From Chitinophaga oryziterrae (lineage in GTDB: Bacteria > Bacteroidota > Bacteroidia > Chitinophagales > Chitinophagaceae), in contig NZ_WRXO01000014.1 of assembly GCF_009758125.1 (NCBI RefSeq), forward strand, positions 1 through 64,000: a stretch of DNA of 64,000 bases, in the 5' to 3' direction. The notes under the pieces were generated by a model. It ran no database searches, was not told where the DNA came from, and saw only the letters and a list, made by a program, of their open reading frames with translations. Shown here piece by piece: positions 7,986 through 18,771 of this stretch; within the stretch, counting starts at the first letter, position 1; the number at the start of each line of letters is the position of its first letter. The position numbers were made by a program, and so were the translations under genes.

Positions 7986-9470
7986 ATGATGAACCATGCC
8001 GCACCTTTCCTTTCACTGGAACATATAACCGTTCGTTACCTGGATAAAACATTATTCACCGGGTTAAACTGGGCCATCAATACAGGGGAACAATGGGCCA
8101 TCACCGGCCCTGGAGGCTCCGGCAAATCCGCCTTATTAAACACCATCACCGGTAAATTCAATGTCATCAACGGCAGCATTCATTATCATTTCTCCGATAC
8201 TTACCGTCAGCAACATACCATCACAGACCCTTATTTCAGCTATCGCAACCTGATAGCGCATATAGGACATCACCATGCTTTCAGGAACAAGTCTAATATA
8301 ACCACCGATTTCTATTATCAGCAGCGTTTCAACAGCATGGATGCGGAAGACGCTCCTACTGTAAGGGAATACCTGGAAGGAGACGGAGATACCCCTTTAT
8401 TACAGCCATTGCGCATAGCTCCCCTGCTGAATAAAGAACTGATTAAACTCTCCAACGGCGAAACCCGCCGTGTAATGATCGCGAAAGCACTCCTGCAAAA
8501 CCCCGTATTACTGATGCTGGATAATCCTTACTCCGGACTCGATATACAGGCCAGGAAAGATTTTAGTGAGATGGTAAATAAGATCATAGACAATGGGACA
8601 ACCGTCATACTGGTCACCTCTCCTACCGAAATCCCCGAAAATATTACCCATGTACTGACCCTCGACGAGGGACAAATAACAGGAAAGTACATACGGGAAG
8701 AATATCTTACGCTCCCCATTCCGGAAACGAAAATCCATACAAACATTGATGAAGAAAAGCTGAGGGCGCTCGTTAAACCCGTTATCCCGCAGTTCGATAC
8801 CATCATCCGCATGAAACAGGTAAAAGTACAGTATGGCGAACATTTGATATTGGACGATGTTAACTGGATAGTGAAACCCAATGAAAAATGGGCTTTACTG
8901 GGGCATAACGGTGCGGGGAAATCTACCCTGCTCAGTCTTATTACCGGCGATAACCCACAGGCATATTCCAATGAGCTCTACCTTTTCGACCGTAAAAGGG
9001 GCAGCGGGGAAAGCATCTGGGATATCAAACGGAAAATAGGGTTCGTATCTCCCGAACTGCACCAGTACTTCAAAGCAGGCAGCAACTGCCTGCAGGTAGT
9101 CGTGTCCGGCTTTTATGATATCATTGGCAGTACCCGCGCCGGCTCTCCGGAACAACTGGAACATGCTGCCAGCTGGATGGATATCCTGGGCATAGCAGAC
9201 CATATGAAGTTACCCTTTAAAGGAGTTCCGGAAAGTGTACAACGCCTTACTTTACTGGCTCGTGCATTAGTAAAAGAACCTCCCCTGCTTATCTTTGATG
9301 AACCCTGCCAGGGCCTGGACGTGCAACAGAAAGAACATTTTAAACAAGTCATTGATACACTGTGCAATATAATGGACCTTACCCTCATCTTTGTAACACA
9401 TTACCAGGAGGAAATTCCTTCTGCTGTTACAAAAGTCCTTAAACTGGAAAAGGGCAGATCTATACATTAG
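7986..9470 (+). CDS. Tandem ABC ATPase, ModF-like
   Basis: 494 aa with two fused nucleotide-binding domains and no membrane segments. It resembles E. coli ModF in length and in the C-terminal motifs GESIWDIKRKIGFVSPELH and LARALVKEPPLLIFDEP. NBD1 has Walker A GPGGSGKS (41-48), signature LSNGE (155-159), Walker B ending D179-N180 and Ser212 where the H-loop His is expected. NBD2 has Walker A GHNGAGKST (306-314), a degenerate signature GVPES (413-417), Walker B D438-E439 and H-loop His472. Despite the family name, no molybdate transporter is adjacent, and the molybdenum-cofactor cluster is 50 kb away. Role unknown; a soluble ATPase is certain. Confidence 0.85.
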   Translation: MMNHAAPFLSLEHITVRYLDKTLFTGLNWAINTGEQWAITGPGGSGKSALLNTITGKFNVINGSIHYHFSDTYRQQHTITDPYFSYRNLIAHIGHHHAFRNKSNITTDFYYQQRFNSMDAEDAPTVREYLEGDGDTPLLQPLRIAPLLNKELIKLSNGETRRVMIAKALLQNPVLLMLDNPYSGLDIQARKDFSEMVNKIIDNGTTVILVTSPTEIPENITHVLTLDEGQITGKYIREEYLTLPIPETKIHTNIDEEKLRALVKPVIPQFDTIIRMKQVKVQYGEHLILDDVNWIVKPNEKWALLGHNGAGKSTLLSLITGDNPQAYSNELYLFDRKRGSGESIWDIKRKIGFVSPELHQYFKAGSNCLQVVVSGFYDIIGSTRAGSPEQLEHAASWMDILGIADHMKLPFKGVPESVQRLTLLARALVKEPPLLIFDEPCQGLDVQQKEHFKQVIDTLCNIMDLTLIFVTHYQEEIPSAVTKVLKLEKGRSIH

Positions 9471-9528
9471 CATTTTGTATTATTTGAATTACCTTTATTC
9501 TTTTCCTAACCAGCATTCAAGAAGCCTC

Positions 9529-12500
9529 ATGCATCCCAAAAGAATTGTCATTTTCATCAGTTGTCTGTTAGTACTGTCATGCCTGACAGCATGCAGACAC
9601 ACCAGGAAAGTAATGAACCCGGCCATGGCCAAATACATCGAAGCCTATACGGCCGGTGTCATTTCCAAACAGAGTACCATCCGCGTACAACTTACAGGAA
9701 ATGCAAATGTCACCCATACGCAAAACGAACCTGTCTCCGAAGACATCTTCGACTTCAGCCCCAGCATTAAAGGTAAAGCGTACTGGATCGACGCTACTAC
9801 CATAGAGTTTCGTCCGGATGCCAACCTGATACCGGAAAAAACCTATACTGCTACCTTCAATCTGGGTAAAGTCATGAAAGTAGAAGACGATCTGAAAGAG
9901 CTCGACTTCGAATTCAAAGTAATGAAACCTGATTATTCCATCGAGGACAACGGCCTGAAATCAGCTAATAACACCTCGTCGAATAAGATGGTCCTCTCCG
10001 GTATAATAACTACCGCCGATGTGGAAGATCCCTTACAGGTGGAAAAAGTATTAACCGCTACCTTTGAAGGGAAAACAGTCCCCGTCACCTGGCAGCATAA
10101 CGCTACAGACAGAACGTCTAAGTTCACAATAGATAACCTGGTACGTGGTGAAGCGGCCCGCTCATTAGAACTGAGCTGGGACGGTAAACCACTGAAAGTA
10201 GATCAGGCCGGCAAAAAAACAGTGGAAGTACCTGCCATCTCCGACTTCAAGGTGATGAACATTCTGGCTGTTTCCGATCCTGAACAATATCTCCTCGTAC
10301 AGTTCTCCGATCCTATCAGCGTAGCGCAAAACCTGGATGGCCTCATAGGTATCAGCGGCGTAAGCGATCTCCGTTATACCATCGAAGGCAGTGAAGTGAA
10401 AGTATTTGCGCCTAAACGCCTGGAAGGTAGTTTTAGCGTAGTAGTGAATGAAGGGGTGATAAATATCTACGATAAACGCCTGGATAAAAACTTCTCCGGT
10501 AATGTGGATTTCGAAAACATCCAGCCTTCCGTTACCATCCCTGGTAAAGGGGTGATCTTACCATCCAGCAATAAACTGGTAATGCCTTTCGAAGCGGTCA
10601 ACCTGAGTGCCGTAGACGTTACCATCATTAAAATATACGAAAACAATATCCCTCAATACCTGCAAAGCAATAACCTGGACGGTAGCCAGGAACTGCGCCG
10701 TGTAGGTAGACCGGTTGTTGAAAAAACCATCCGCCTGGATACTGATAAATCCCTGAACCTGCATAAACGCAACCGCTTCTTCCTGGATATGGACCAGATG
10801 CTGCGTACAGAACCAGGGGCTATCTACCGCGTTACTATCGGCTTCCGTAAATCTTATTCCTTACAGACATGTGTGGCCAAAGACGATAAAGCTGCTGTTA
10901 CAGATAATGAAGAGGGAGAAGAAAGAGAATATTATGGTGATAAGATAGATGAGGATGATGGATTCTGGCAACGCTACGACAGCTACTATCCTTATGGTTA
11001 TTCATGGAATGAACGTGAGGATGCCTGCTCCAATTCATACTATAATAAAGATAAATGGGCTTCCCGTAACGTGATCGCTTCCAATATCGGCCTTACCGCT
11101 AAACGTGGTAATGATAACAGTATGCTGGTAGCCGTAACGGATATACGTGATACCAAACCTTTAATGGGCGTGGAACTGGAACTGCTCGACTATCAGAACC
11201 AGGTGATCTTCAAAACCAAAAGCGATGGAGATGGCTTGGCGACCTTCGATCTGAAACGTAAACCTTATATCCTCATCGCTAAAAAAGATGACGAAAGAGG
11301 TTACCTCAAACTGGACGATGGCAACTCTTTACCATTAGGCCGCTTTGATGTAAAAGGTGAAGAAGTACAAAACGGTATCAAAGGATTCCTCTACGGTGAA
11401 CGCGGCGTATGGCGCCCGGGAGATACCCTTTTCCTCACCTTCATCCTGGAAGATAAACAACAGAAACTGCCTCCTAACCACCCGGTTACTTTAGAACTTT
11501 ACAACCCTAAAGGACAGTTATACAAACGCGTCAATGCATTACAGTCATTAAATGGTTTCTACAGCTTTACAACCACTACTTCTCCTGATGACCTGACAGG
11601 TAACTGGACTGCCAAAGTGAAAGTGGGCGGGGCCGTATTTACCAAAAACCTGCGCATTGAAACCGTAAAGCCCAACAGGCTGAAAGTAAAGCTGGATTTC
11701 GGTACCCGTACTACTTTATCTAAAACGGATGAATCTACCGGTACCCTCAGCGCTCAATGGTTATTCGGCGCTACGGCCCAAAACCTGAAAGCTAAAGTAG
11801 ATGTGTCATTGACGGCTCAGACTACCAGCTTCAAAACATTTAAAGATTACAACTTCGATGATCCTATCACCCACTTCGAAGCTGAGAATAAAACCATCTT
11901 TGAAGGTAGCCTTGGTGACAATGGCGCGGCTCCTGTTAAAGTAAGCCTGCCATTAGGTAAGCTCGCTCCAGGGCAATTAAAAGCAAACTTCGAGATCAAA
12001 GTATTTGAACCAGGTGGCGATTTCAGTATCGACCACTTCTCCATGCCGTACAATCCTTTTGCTACCTATGCGGGTCTGCGTATGCCGCAGGGCGACCGCA
12101 TGACAGGTATGTTACTGACCGATCAGCCACATCCTGTAAGCATCGTAAACGTGGATGAAAACGGTAACCTGTTAAAAGGGAATAGCGAAGTACAGGTAGA
12201 ACTCTATAAGATCCGCTGGCGCTGGTGGTGGGACGAAAACGGTGATGATAATGAGTTCAGCAACTTCACACAGGACAGCTACAATCAGCTGCTGAAGAAA
12301 GAAACCATCTCCCTCAACAATGGTAAGGGCAGCTGGGACCTCCAGGTGAACTCTCCGGACTGGGGCAGATACCTGGTACGTGTGAAAGACCTGAAAAGTG
12401 GTCATACCAGCGGTCAGGCCGTATATATAGATTACCCCGGATGGGCAGAAAGAGTGCAGAAAGAAAATCCTGCTGAAGCTGCCATGCTGGTATTTACATC

Positions 12501-15081
12501 AGATAAAACGAAATACAACGTTGGAGAAGATGTAAACCTTACCATCCCAAGCAGTGAAGGCGGTCGTGGACTGATCAGCATTGAATCAGGAAGCAAAGTG
12601 ATCAAAACCTTCTGGGTAAATACCAAAAAAGGACAAACCATCTTCTCCTTCAAAGTGGAGAAGAACATGGCGCCTAATATATACGTGAACGTGAGCCTGC
12701 TGCAACCGCATGCACAAACACTGAACGACTTGCCCATACGTATGTACGGTGTAATACCAATTACTGTAGATGACGCCAACACTACCCTGCAACCGGTCAT
12801 TACCATGCAGGATAAACTGGAGCCTGAACAGAATGCAAGTATCACCGTATCTGAAGCAAAAGGTAAACCAATGACCTACACCATCGCCCTGGTGGATGAA
12901 GGTCTGCTGGACCTTACCCGTTTCAAAACACCTGATCCGCACAGCGCATTCTATGCACGTGAAGCTCTGGGTGTTAAAACCTGGGACCTCTTCGACTTTG
13001 TGATCGGTGCATACGGTGCAGATATGGAACGTATATTAAGTATAGGGGGTGATGAAGGATTAAACAGAAATGCCAGCACTGCTAAAGCGAACCGCTTTAA
13101 GCCTGTCGTACTGTTCATGGGGCCATTCTCCTCAAAAGGTGGTAAACAAACACACCAGTTCAAACTGCCTCCTTACATTGGCTCCGTAAAAGCAATGGTA
13201 GTAGCAGGTGAAGATGGTGCATACGGTTCTGCTGAAAAAACAGTGGCCGTTAAAAAACCACTGATGCTGCTCACTACACTGCCACGTGTATTAGGCCCTT
13301 CTGAAACTGTACAGTTACCGGTTACCGTATTCGGACTGGAAAACAATATCAAAACCGCTAAAGTTACCCTCAGCACGAATGCATTGCTGGAAGTAGTGGG
13401 AGAAAGTACTAAAACCGTCACCTTCTCTCAACCCGGCGAACAGATCGTATACTTTGATGTACGGGTGAAACCACAGGTAGGTATCGCGAAAGTGAAGGTA
13501 ACAGCTACCAGCGGCGCTGCTAAAGCAGAAGAGCAGACCGAACTGGAAGTGCGTAACCCTAACCCGGTAATCACTACCGTACAGGAAGCTACTTTACAGG
13601 CTGGTCAAAGCTGGAGCGCAGGCTACAAACCTGCAGGTATGGCGGGTACCAACAAGGGTGTGCTGGAAGTGTCCAGCATCCCGTCCCTGAACCTGGGCAA
13701 ACGCCTCAGCTACCTGATAGATTATCCGCATGGTTGTGTGGAACAAACCACTTCCAGCGTATTCCCTCAGTTAGCGCTGAACCAGCTGATGGACCTGAAA
13801 GAAAGTGAACTGGCGAACATAGACCGTAATATCAAAGCGGGTATCAACCGCTTAAAAGGCTTCCAGACTTCAGACGGTGGATTAAGCTACTGGCCTGGTG
13901 AAGGTCAGTCGGATGAATGGGGTACCAACTACGCTGGTAACTTCCTGCTGGAAGCACAGGCGAAAGGATATGTACTGCCTCCAGGTATGCTGGACCAGTG
14001 GAAGAAATACCAGCGCAATAAGGCGACTACCTGGGCGCCTTCTACCACTAATTTCTACGGTGGCGATCTTACACAGGCGTATCGTCTGTACCTGCTGGCG
14101 CTGGCTAAAGTGCCTGAACTGGGTGCAATGAACCGCCTGAAAGAATTCAAATATCTGTCCGAAGCGGCTAAATGGCGACTCGCATGTGCCTATAAATTAT
14201 CTGGTCAACCGGAAGTAGCAAACAGCTTAGTGAAAGGATTAACCGGGGATATCAAACCTTACAAACAACTGGGCGGTACATTCGGATCAGACCTGCGTGA
14301 TAAGGCGATGATACTGGAAACAATGACCCTGCTGGGACAACGCGATCGTGCAAACGAACTGGTGAAACAGATTGCGGCAAACCTGTCACAGGAAAGCTGG
14401 TACAGCACACAAACCACTGCCTATGCACTGATAGCGGTAGCCAAATACTGCGGTAACAACAAGAACGGTAAACTGAACTTCAGTTATACACTCAATGGTA
14501 AAAGCAGTACTGCTACCAGCGCATCTTATGTAATGCAGATACCTGTCAGCGCAGAAGGGACTGTCAGCATTCAGAACAAAGGACAGAACGTACTGTATAC
14601 CCGTCTCATATTACAGGGCCGCCCGGATGCCGGTCAGGAACCAAACATTCCTAACAATCCGGAAGTACTGGATATGCAGGTAAAATACAGCACCCGCGAA
14701 GGCAAACCACTGGACCCTGCTACACTTCGTCAGGGATCAGATTTCATGGCAACAGTGACCATTCATAACCCGGGTAAACGTGGCTATTATGAACAGATGG
14801 CATTAACGCAGATCTTCCCAAGTGGCTGGGAAATTATCAATACCCGTATGATGGGTAACGACAGTTCCTTCCAGACTTCTCCGTTAACGTATATTGATGT
14901 ACGTGATGACAGGGTATATACTTACTTTAACATCGAAGAAACTAAAACACGTACCTATAATGTATTGCTGAATGCAGCATACCTGGGTCGTTATTATCTG
15001 CCGGCAGTTAGTTGCGAAGCAATGTATGATAATACCATACAGGCTTTCCTTCCGGGTAAATGGGTTGAAGTTGTGAAATAA
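9529..15081 (+). CDS. Bacterial alpha-2-macroglobulin (lipoprotein, thioester type)
   Basis: Very large (1850 aa) envelope protein that traps attacking proteases. The start at 9529 gives a good lipoprotein signal (VLSCLTAC); an upstream in-frame extension to 9475 would bury it. Macroglobulin-like domains follow, including the GERGVWRPGDTLFLTF segment and the MG7/A2M region around VDEGLLDLTRF. The thioester motif GCVEQ is intact with Cys at about residue 1403, so it can bind a protease covalently. The next gene, PBP1C, starts 1 bp after this stop codon. The A2M-PbpC pairing is well known and suggests a joint defence and repair function at the cell wall. Confidence 0.95.
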   Translation: MHPKRIVIFISCLLVLSCLTACRHTRKVMNPAMAKYIEAYTAGVISKQSTIRVQLTGNANVTHTQNEPVSEDIFDFSPSIKGKAYWIDATTIEFRPDANLIPEKTYTATFNLGKVMKVEDDLKELDFEFKVMKPDYSIEDNGLKSANNTSSNKMVLSGIITTADVEDPLQVEKVLTATFEGKTVPVTWQHNATDRTSKFTIDNLVRGEAARSLELSWDGKPLKVDQAGKKTVEVPAISDFKVMNILAVSDPEQYLLVQFSDPISVAQNLDGLIGISGVSDLRYTIEGSEVKVFAPKRLEGSFSVVVNEGVINIYDKRLDKNFSGNVDFENIQPSVTIPGKGVILPSSNKLVMPFEAVNLSAVDVTIIKIYENNIPQYLQSNNLDGSQELRRVGRPVVEKTIRLDTDKSLNLHKRNRFFLDMDQMLRTEPGAIYRVTIGFRKSYSLQTCVAKDDKAAVTDNEEGEEREYYGDKIDEDDGFWQRYDSYYPYGYSWNEREDACSNSYYNKDKWASRNVIASNIGLTAKRGNDNSMLVAVTDIRDTKPLMGVELELLDYQNQVIFKTKSDGDGLATFDLKRKPYILIAKKDDERGYLKLDDGNSLPLGRFDVKGEEVQNGIKGFLYGERGVWRPGDTLFLTFILEDKQQKLPPNHPVTLELYNPKGQLYKRVNALQSLNGFYSFTTTTSPDDLTGNWTAKVKVGGAVFTKNLRIETVKPNRLKVKLDFGTRTTLSKTDESTGTLSAQWLFGATAQNLKAKVDVSLTAQTTSFKTFKDYNFDDPITHFEAENKTIFEGSLGDNGAAPVKVSLPLGKLAPGQLKANFEIKVFEPGGDFSIDHFSMPYNPFATYAGLRMPQGDRMTGMLLTDQPHPVSIVNVDENGNLLKGNSEVQVELYKIRWRWWWDENGDDNEFSNFTQDSYNQLLKKETISLNNGKGSWDLQVNSPDWGRYLVRVKDLKSGHTSGQAVYIDYPGWAERVQKENPAEAAMLVFTSDKTKYNVGEDVNLTIPSSEGGRGLISIESGSKVIKTFWVNTKKGQTIFSFKVEKNMAPNIYVNVSLLQPHAQTLNDLPIRMYGVIPITVDDANTTLQPVITMQDKLEPEQNASITVSEAKGKPMTYTIALVDEGLLDLTRFKTPDPHSAFYAREALGVKTWDLFDFVIGAYGADMERILSIGGDEGLNRNASTAKANRFKPVVLFMGPFSSKGGKQTHQFKLPPYIGSVKAMVVAGEDGAYGSAEKTVAVKKPLMLLTTLPRVLGPSETVQLPVTVFGLENNIKTAKVTLSTNALLEVVGESTKTVTFSQPGEQIVYFDVRVKPQVGIAKVKVTATSGAAKAEEQTELEVRNPNPVITTVQEATLQAGQSWSAGYKPAGMAGTNKGVLEVSSIPSLNLGKRLSYLIDYPHGCVEQTTSSVFPQLALNQLMDLKESELANIDRNIKAGINRLKGFQTSDGGLSYWPGEGQSDEWGTNYAGNFLLEAQAKGYVLPPGMLDQWKKYQRNKATTWAPSTTNFYGGDLTQAYRLYLLALAKVPELGAMNRLKEFKYLSEAAKWRLACAYKLSGQPEVANSLVKGLTGDIKPYKQLGGTFGSDLRDKAMILETMTLLGQRDRANELVKQIAANLSQESWYSTQTTAYALIAVAKYCGNNKNGKLNFSYTLNGKSSTATSASYVMQIPVSAEGTVSIQNKGQNVLYTRLILQGRPDAGQEPNIPNNPEVLDMQVKYSTREGKPLDPATLRQGSDFMATVTIHNPGKRGYYEQMALTQIFPSGWEIINTRMMGNDSSFQTSPLTYIDVRDDRVYTYFNIEETKTRTYNVLLNAAYLGRYYLPAVSCEAMYDNTIQAFLPGKWVEVVK

Positions 15082-15082
15082 T

Positions 15083-17470
15083 ATGTGGCTAAGATTAAAG
15101 AAATGGATATTACGTAAAAAGTGGTGGCTGTCAGCTGCCACTTTTTTACTATTACTATATGCCTGCTGCCTGCCTTCCCGCCTCTTTACGGCCCCTACTT
15201 CCTTTGTGATAGAAGACAGCAACGGCGAACTGTTAAGCGCTACCATTGCTACGGACGGACAATGGCGTTTTCCGGTAGATAAACCAGTGCCTGATAAATT
15301 CGCAAAATGTATTGTTGCCTACGAAGACAAACGTTTTTATTATCACTGGGGGGTAGATATACTGGCATTAAGCAGGGCATTCCGGCAAAACTTCAAACAA
15401 CAGAAAGTAATCAGCGGAGGTAGTACGCTAACGATGCAGGTCATTCGCCTGTCGCGTAATAAACCACGTACGATATGGCAAAAACTGATAGAAGCAGTGC
15501 TGGCAACCCGACTGGAATTCTCCTGTTCCAAAAAAAAGATACTATCCCTGTATGCAGGCAATGCGCCTTTCGGTGGTAACGTCGTAGGACTGGAAGCTGC
15601 TTCCTGGCGGTATTACGGTCGCGGTGCAACGCAGTTGTCCTGGGGAGAAACAGCGGCGCTGGCAGTATTACCTAACAGTCCGGCGCTGGTGCATCCCGGC
15701 CGTAACAGGCAGATGCTGCTCACTAAACGTAATCAGCTCCTCAACAGGTTATATCATACAAATGTGATCGACAGCATCACCTGCCAGTTATCCAAACTGG
15801 AACCTCTGCCCGATCAGCCCAAAGCATTACCACAGGATGCACCGCATTTATTAGACCGCTTCAGACGCGATCATAAAGAAGGCAGCACGCGTATCAAAAC
15901 TACTTTAGACGCTGCTTTACAAAGGAACGTCACCGGCATTGTAGAACGTTATCATAATATTTACAAATCCAATGGCATCAACAATGCTGCCGCCATCGTA
16001 CTGGATGTGGAAACCGGTAACACTCTCGCCTACGTAGGCAATATCTATCATCCGGAAAACCCGGAGATGGAAAGCCATGTAGATGTGATCCAGGCTCCCC
16101 GTAGTCCGGGCAGTACATTAAAACCCGTGTTGTATGCCGCTATGCTCAATGATGGTATGCTGTTGCCGCACACACTGGTACCGGACATCCCCACTCAGAT
16201 AGCAGGTTACAGTCCTCAGAATTTCGACCTCGGATATGATGGTGCGGTACCTGCCAGCAAAGCACTGTCACGCTCTTTAAATATTCCCGCAGTACGTATG
16301 TTGCAGCAATACCGTTACGAACGGTTCCATGCACTGCTGAAGAAAATGGGCATCACAACCCTCATACAACCTGCGGATCACTACGGCCTGTCATTAATAT
16401 TAGGAGGAGGAGAAACCACTCTCTGGGAAATGACAGGCATGTATGCCAGTATGGCCCGTACACTGTTACACATGGACCAGTACAATGGTAAATACGACCT
16501 GGACGATATTCATCCGCCAAATTACCAGGATGGATTAAAACGTGTCTCTAAATATACGCCTGGTCCTTATGGCGTGCTGGATGCAGGCGCTATCTGGTAT
16601 ACCTTCCAGGCAATGGAAGAAGTGATGCGCCCCGGTGAGGAACTACTCTGGCAGCAGTTCTCCTCTACCCAGCGTATAGCCTGGAAAACAGGTACCAGCT
16701 TTGGTTTCCGCGATGGTTGGGCGATAGGTGTAACCCCTCAGTATATAGTAGGCATATGGGTAGGTAATGCAGATGGAGAAGGCCGTCCGGGACTGGTAGG
16801 CGTATCTACGGCGGCACCGGTGATGTTTGACGTATTCCGTTTATTACATACAGAGGGCTGGTTCAATACGCCCTACAGCAAACTGCGTAAAGTAGAAGTA
16901 TGCAGGCAAACTGGTTTCCGCGCCAGTGATATCTGTCCGGAGAAAGATTCATTATGGGTACCTGTAAACGGCTTGCGTAGCGGCCTCTGTCCATATCACC
17001 AACTGGTACATCTGGACCATACCGGGCAATGGCGGGTAACAGCTAACTGTGAACAACCTTCTCAGATGCAACATGTTCCCTGGTTTGTATTGCCGCCTGC
17101 GATGGAATTTTATTATCGCTCCAAACATAACTACCAGCCGCTTCCTCCTTACAAACAGGAATGCCTGGCTACATTGAACCAGGATAAAGCGCCGATGGAG
17201 ATCATCTATCCACGCCAGGGTGCAAGGATTTATGTACCGGTAGAAATAGACGGATCAATGGGAGAGGCGATATTTACGGCTACACACCGGAATACCAATG
17301 CAAAGATCTACTGGCATCTGGATAATACATACATCGGTACTACCTCAGAATTTCACCAGATGGCTTTACGGCCTGCTGCAGGTAAGCACACACTCACATT
17401 AGTAGATGAAGAAGGAGAAGAGGTGCAGGTAACATTTGAGATCCTACAGAAAAAAGATTCCGATAAATGA
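15083..17470 (+). CDS. pbpC: Penicillin-binding protein 1C
   Basis: 795 aa bifunctional peptidoglycan synthase. An N-terminal membrane anchor (about 15-30) precedes the glycosyltransferase domain with EDKRFYYHWGVD (Glu81) and GGSTLTMQ. The transpeptidase domain has SxxK Ser344 (SPGSTLKP), SRSLN, and KTGTS (Lys535). The C-terminal ~90 residues form the biPBP_C-type beta domain found in PBP1C proteins. It is translationally linked to the alpha-2-macroglobulin gene, which it is known to accompany in other bacteria. Confidence 0.95.
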   Translation: MWLRLKKWILRKKWWLSAATFLLLLYACCLPSRLFTAPTSFVIEDSNGELLSATIATDGQWRFPVDKPVPDKFAKCIVAYEDKRFYYHWGVDILALSRAFRQNFKQQKVISGGSTLTMQVIRLSRNKPRTIWQKLIEAVLATRLEFSCSKKKILSLYAGNAPFGGNVVGLEAASWRYYGRGATQLSWGETAALAVLPNSPALVHPGRNRQMLLTKRNQLLNRLYHTNVIDSITCQLSKLEPLPDQPKALPQDAPHLLDRFRRDHKEGSTRIKTTLDAALQRNVTGIVERYHNIYKSNGINNAAAIVLDVETGNTLAYVGNIYHPENPEMESHVDVIQAPRSPGSTLKPVLYAAMLNDGMLLPHTLVPDIPTQIAGYSPQNFDLGYDGAVPASKALSRSLNIPAVRMLQQYRYERFHALLKKMGITTLIQPADHYGLSLILGGGETTLWEMTGMYASMARTLLHMDQYNGKYDLDDIHPPNYQDGLKRVSKYTPGPYGVLDAGAIWYTFQAMEEVMRPGEELLWQQFSSTQRIAWKTGTSFGFRDGWAIGVTPQYIVGIWVGNADGEGRPGLVGVSTAAPVMFDVFRLLHTEGWFNTPYSKLRKVEVCRQTGFRASDICPEKDSLWVPVNGLRSGLCPYHQLVHLDHTGQWRVTANCEQPSQMQHVPWFVLPPAMEFYYRSKHNYQPLPPYKQECLATLNQDKAPMEIIYPRQGARIYVPVEIDGSMGEAIFTATHRNTNAKIYWHLDNTYIGTTSEFHQMALRPAAGKHTLTLVDEEGEEVQVTFEILQKKDSDK

Positions 17471-17475
17471 TTTTT

Positions 17476-17500
17476 GGATGCAGGGCTTCGTCCTGCATCC
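17476..17500. terminator. Hairpin between convergent pbpC and rarA
   Basis: Perfect 9-bp stem GGATGCAGG (17476-17484)/CCTGCATCC (17492-17500) in a 32-bp convergent gap. No good T-tract on either strand, so it is a weak or Rho-assisted terminator at best. Confidence 0.5.
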
Positions 17501-17502
17501 AT

Positions 17503-18762
17503 TCAATAATTATACTTCTCTTTCCACAATGCTTTTAAATACTTCCTCAAATCATCCTCTCTGGGATTTCTTCCGGGATCATACAACTTCGCTCCTCTGA
17601 TCTCATCGGGTAAATACTCCTGTGCAGAGAAATTATTCTCATGATCATGTGAATACTCATATCCCTTATGATAACCCATATCTTTCATCATCTTCGTAGG
17701 TGCATTACGTATATGCATCGGTACAGATAGATCTCCTGTTTTAGCAACAACGGACATTGCGTTATTAATCGCCATATAAGATGCATTACTCTTGGGAGAA
17801 GACGCAAGATAAGTAGTACACTGAGATAAGATGATCCTTGCTTCAGGGTAACCGATCATCGTCACGGCCTGGAAACAACTGGTTGCCAGCAACAGTGCAT
17901 TAGGATTGGCATTCCCGATATCTTCAGATGCCAGTATCACCAAACGGCGGGCAATGAATTTCACATCTTCCCCTCCTTCTATCATTCGCGCTAAATAATA
18001 CACCGCTGCATTAGGATCACTGCCCCGTACTGATTTTATAAACGCCGAAATAATATCATAATGCTGTTCCCCGGACTTATCATAAATAGCCACTCTCTGC
18101 TGGGCAATATCCATTACCTTCTGATCAGTGACCACGATAGGATATTCCTTTTGCAGGGTATTAGCTACCAGTTCAAAGAGGTTTAGCAATTTACGGGCAT
18201 CTCCCCCTGAGATATTAAATAATGCCGTTGTCTCTTTCAGTTCTATTTTCTTACTCCCCAGCCATTCGTCTTTTTCCATTGCCTGGTGCAGTAACAGCAA
18301 CAGCTCTTTCTCACCCAATGGTTTGAGTACATACACCTGGCTACGCGACAATAACGCTGCATTCACCTCAAAAGAAGGGTTTTCCGTAGTAGCGCCTATG
18401 AGTGTGATGATCCCCTTTTCTACAGCCCCCAGCAAGGCATCCTGCTGCGACTTATTGAAGCGGTGTATCTCATCTATGAATAATACCGCATGCCCCTGCT
18501 TACGGGCTACCTCTATTACTTCACGCACTTCCTTTACACCTGCGGAAATAGCGCTCAGTGTATAGAAAGGCACTTCCAGTGTATGTGCGATAATATTAGC
18601 GATAGTGGTTTTCCCTACGCCTGGTGGTCCCCACAGGATCATAGAAGGTATCTTGCCCTGCTGAATGGCCGTGCGCAGAATACTATCCTTACCGGTCAGG
18701 TGTTCCTGTCCCACCAGCTCGTCCAATGTCTCCGGTCTTAACCGCTCTGCTAATGGTTCCAT
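17503..18762 (-). CDS. rarA: Replication-associated recombination protein A
   Basis: 419 aa AAA+ ATPase related to clamp loaders and RuvB that acts at stalled replication forks. Walker A GPPGVGKTT (Lys51), Walker B FIDEIHRFNKSQQD (about 95-108) and sensor motif GATTENPSFEV are clear. The C-terminal MgsA-type domain (YYLARMIEGGEDVKFIARR, then SEDIGNANP) is complete. The membrane protein gene ends 9 bp upstream on the same strand, so the two are probably transcribed together. Confidence 0.96.
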   Translation of the reverse strand: MEPLAERLRPETLDELVGQEHLTGKDSILRTAIQQGKIPSMILWGPPGVGKTTIANIIAHTLEVPFYTLSAISAGVKEVREVIEVARKQGHAVLFIDEIHRFNKSQQDALLGAVEKGIITLIGATTENPSFEVNAALLSRSQVYVLKPLGEKELLLLLHQAMEKDEWLGSKKIELKETTALFNISGGDARKLLNLFELVANTLQKEYPIVVTDQKVMDIAQQRVAIYDKSGEQHYDIISAFIKSVRGSDPNAAVYYLARMIEGGEDVKFIARRLVILASEDIGNANPNALLLATSCFQAVTMIGYPEARIILSQCTTYLASSPKSNASYMAINNAMSVVAKTGDLSVPMHIRNAPTKMMKDMGYHKGYEYSHDHENNFSAQEYLPDEIRGAKLYDPGRNPREDDLRKYLKALWKEKYNY

Positions 18763-18771
18763 GATTAAAAT

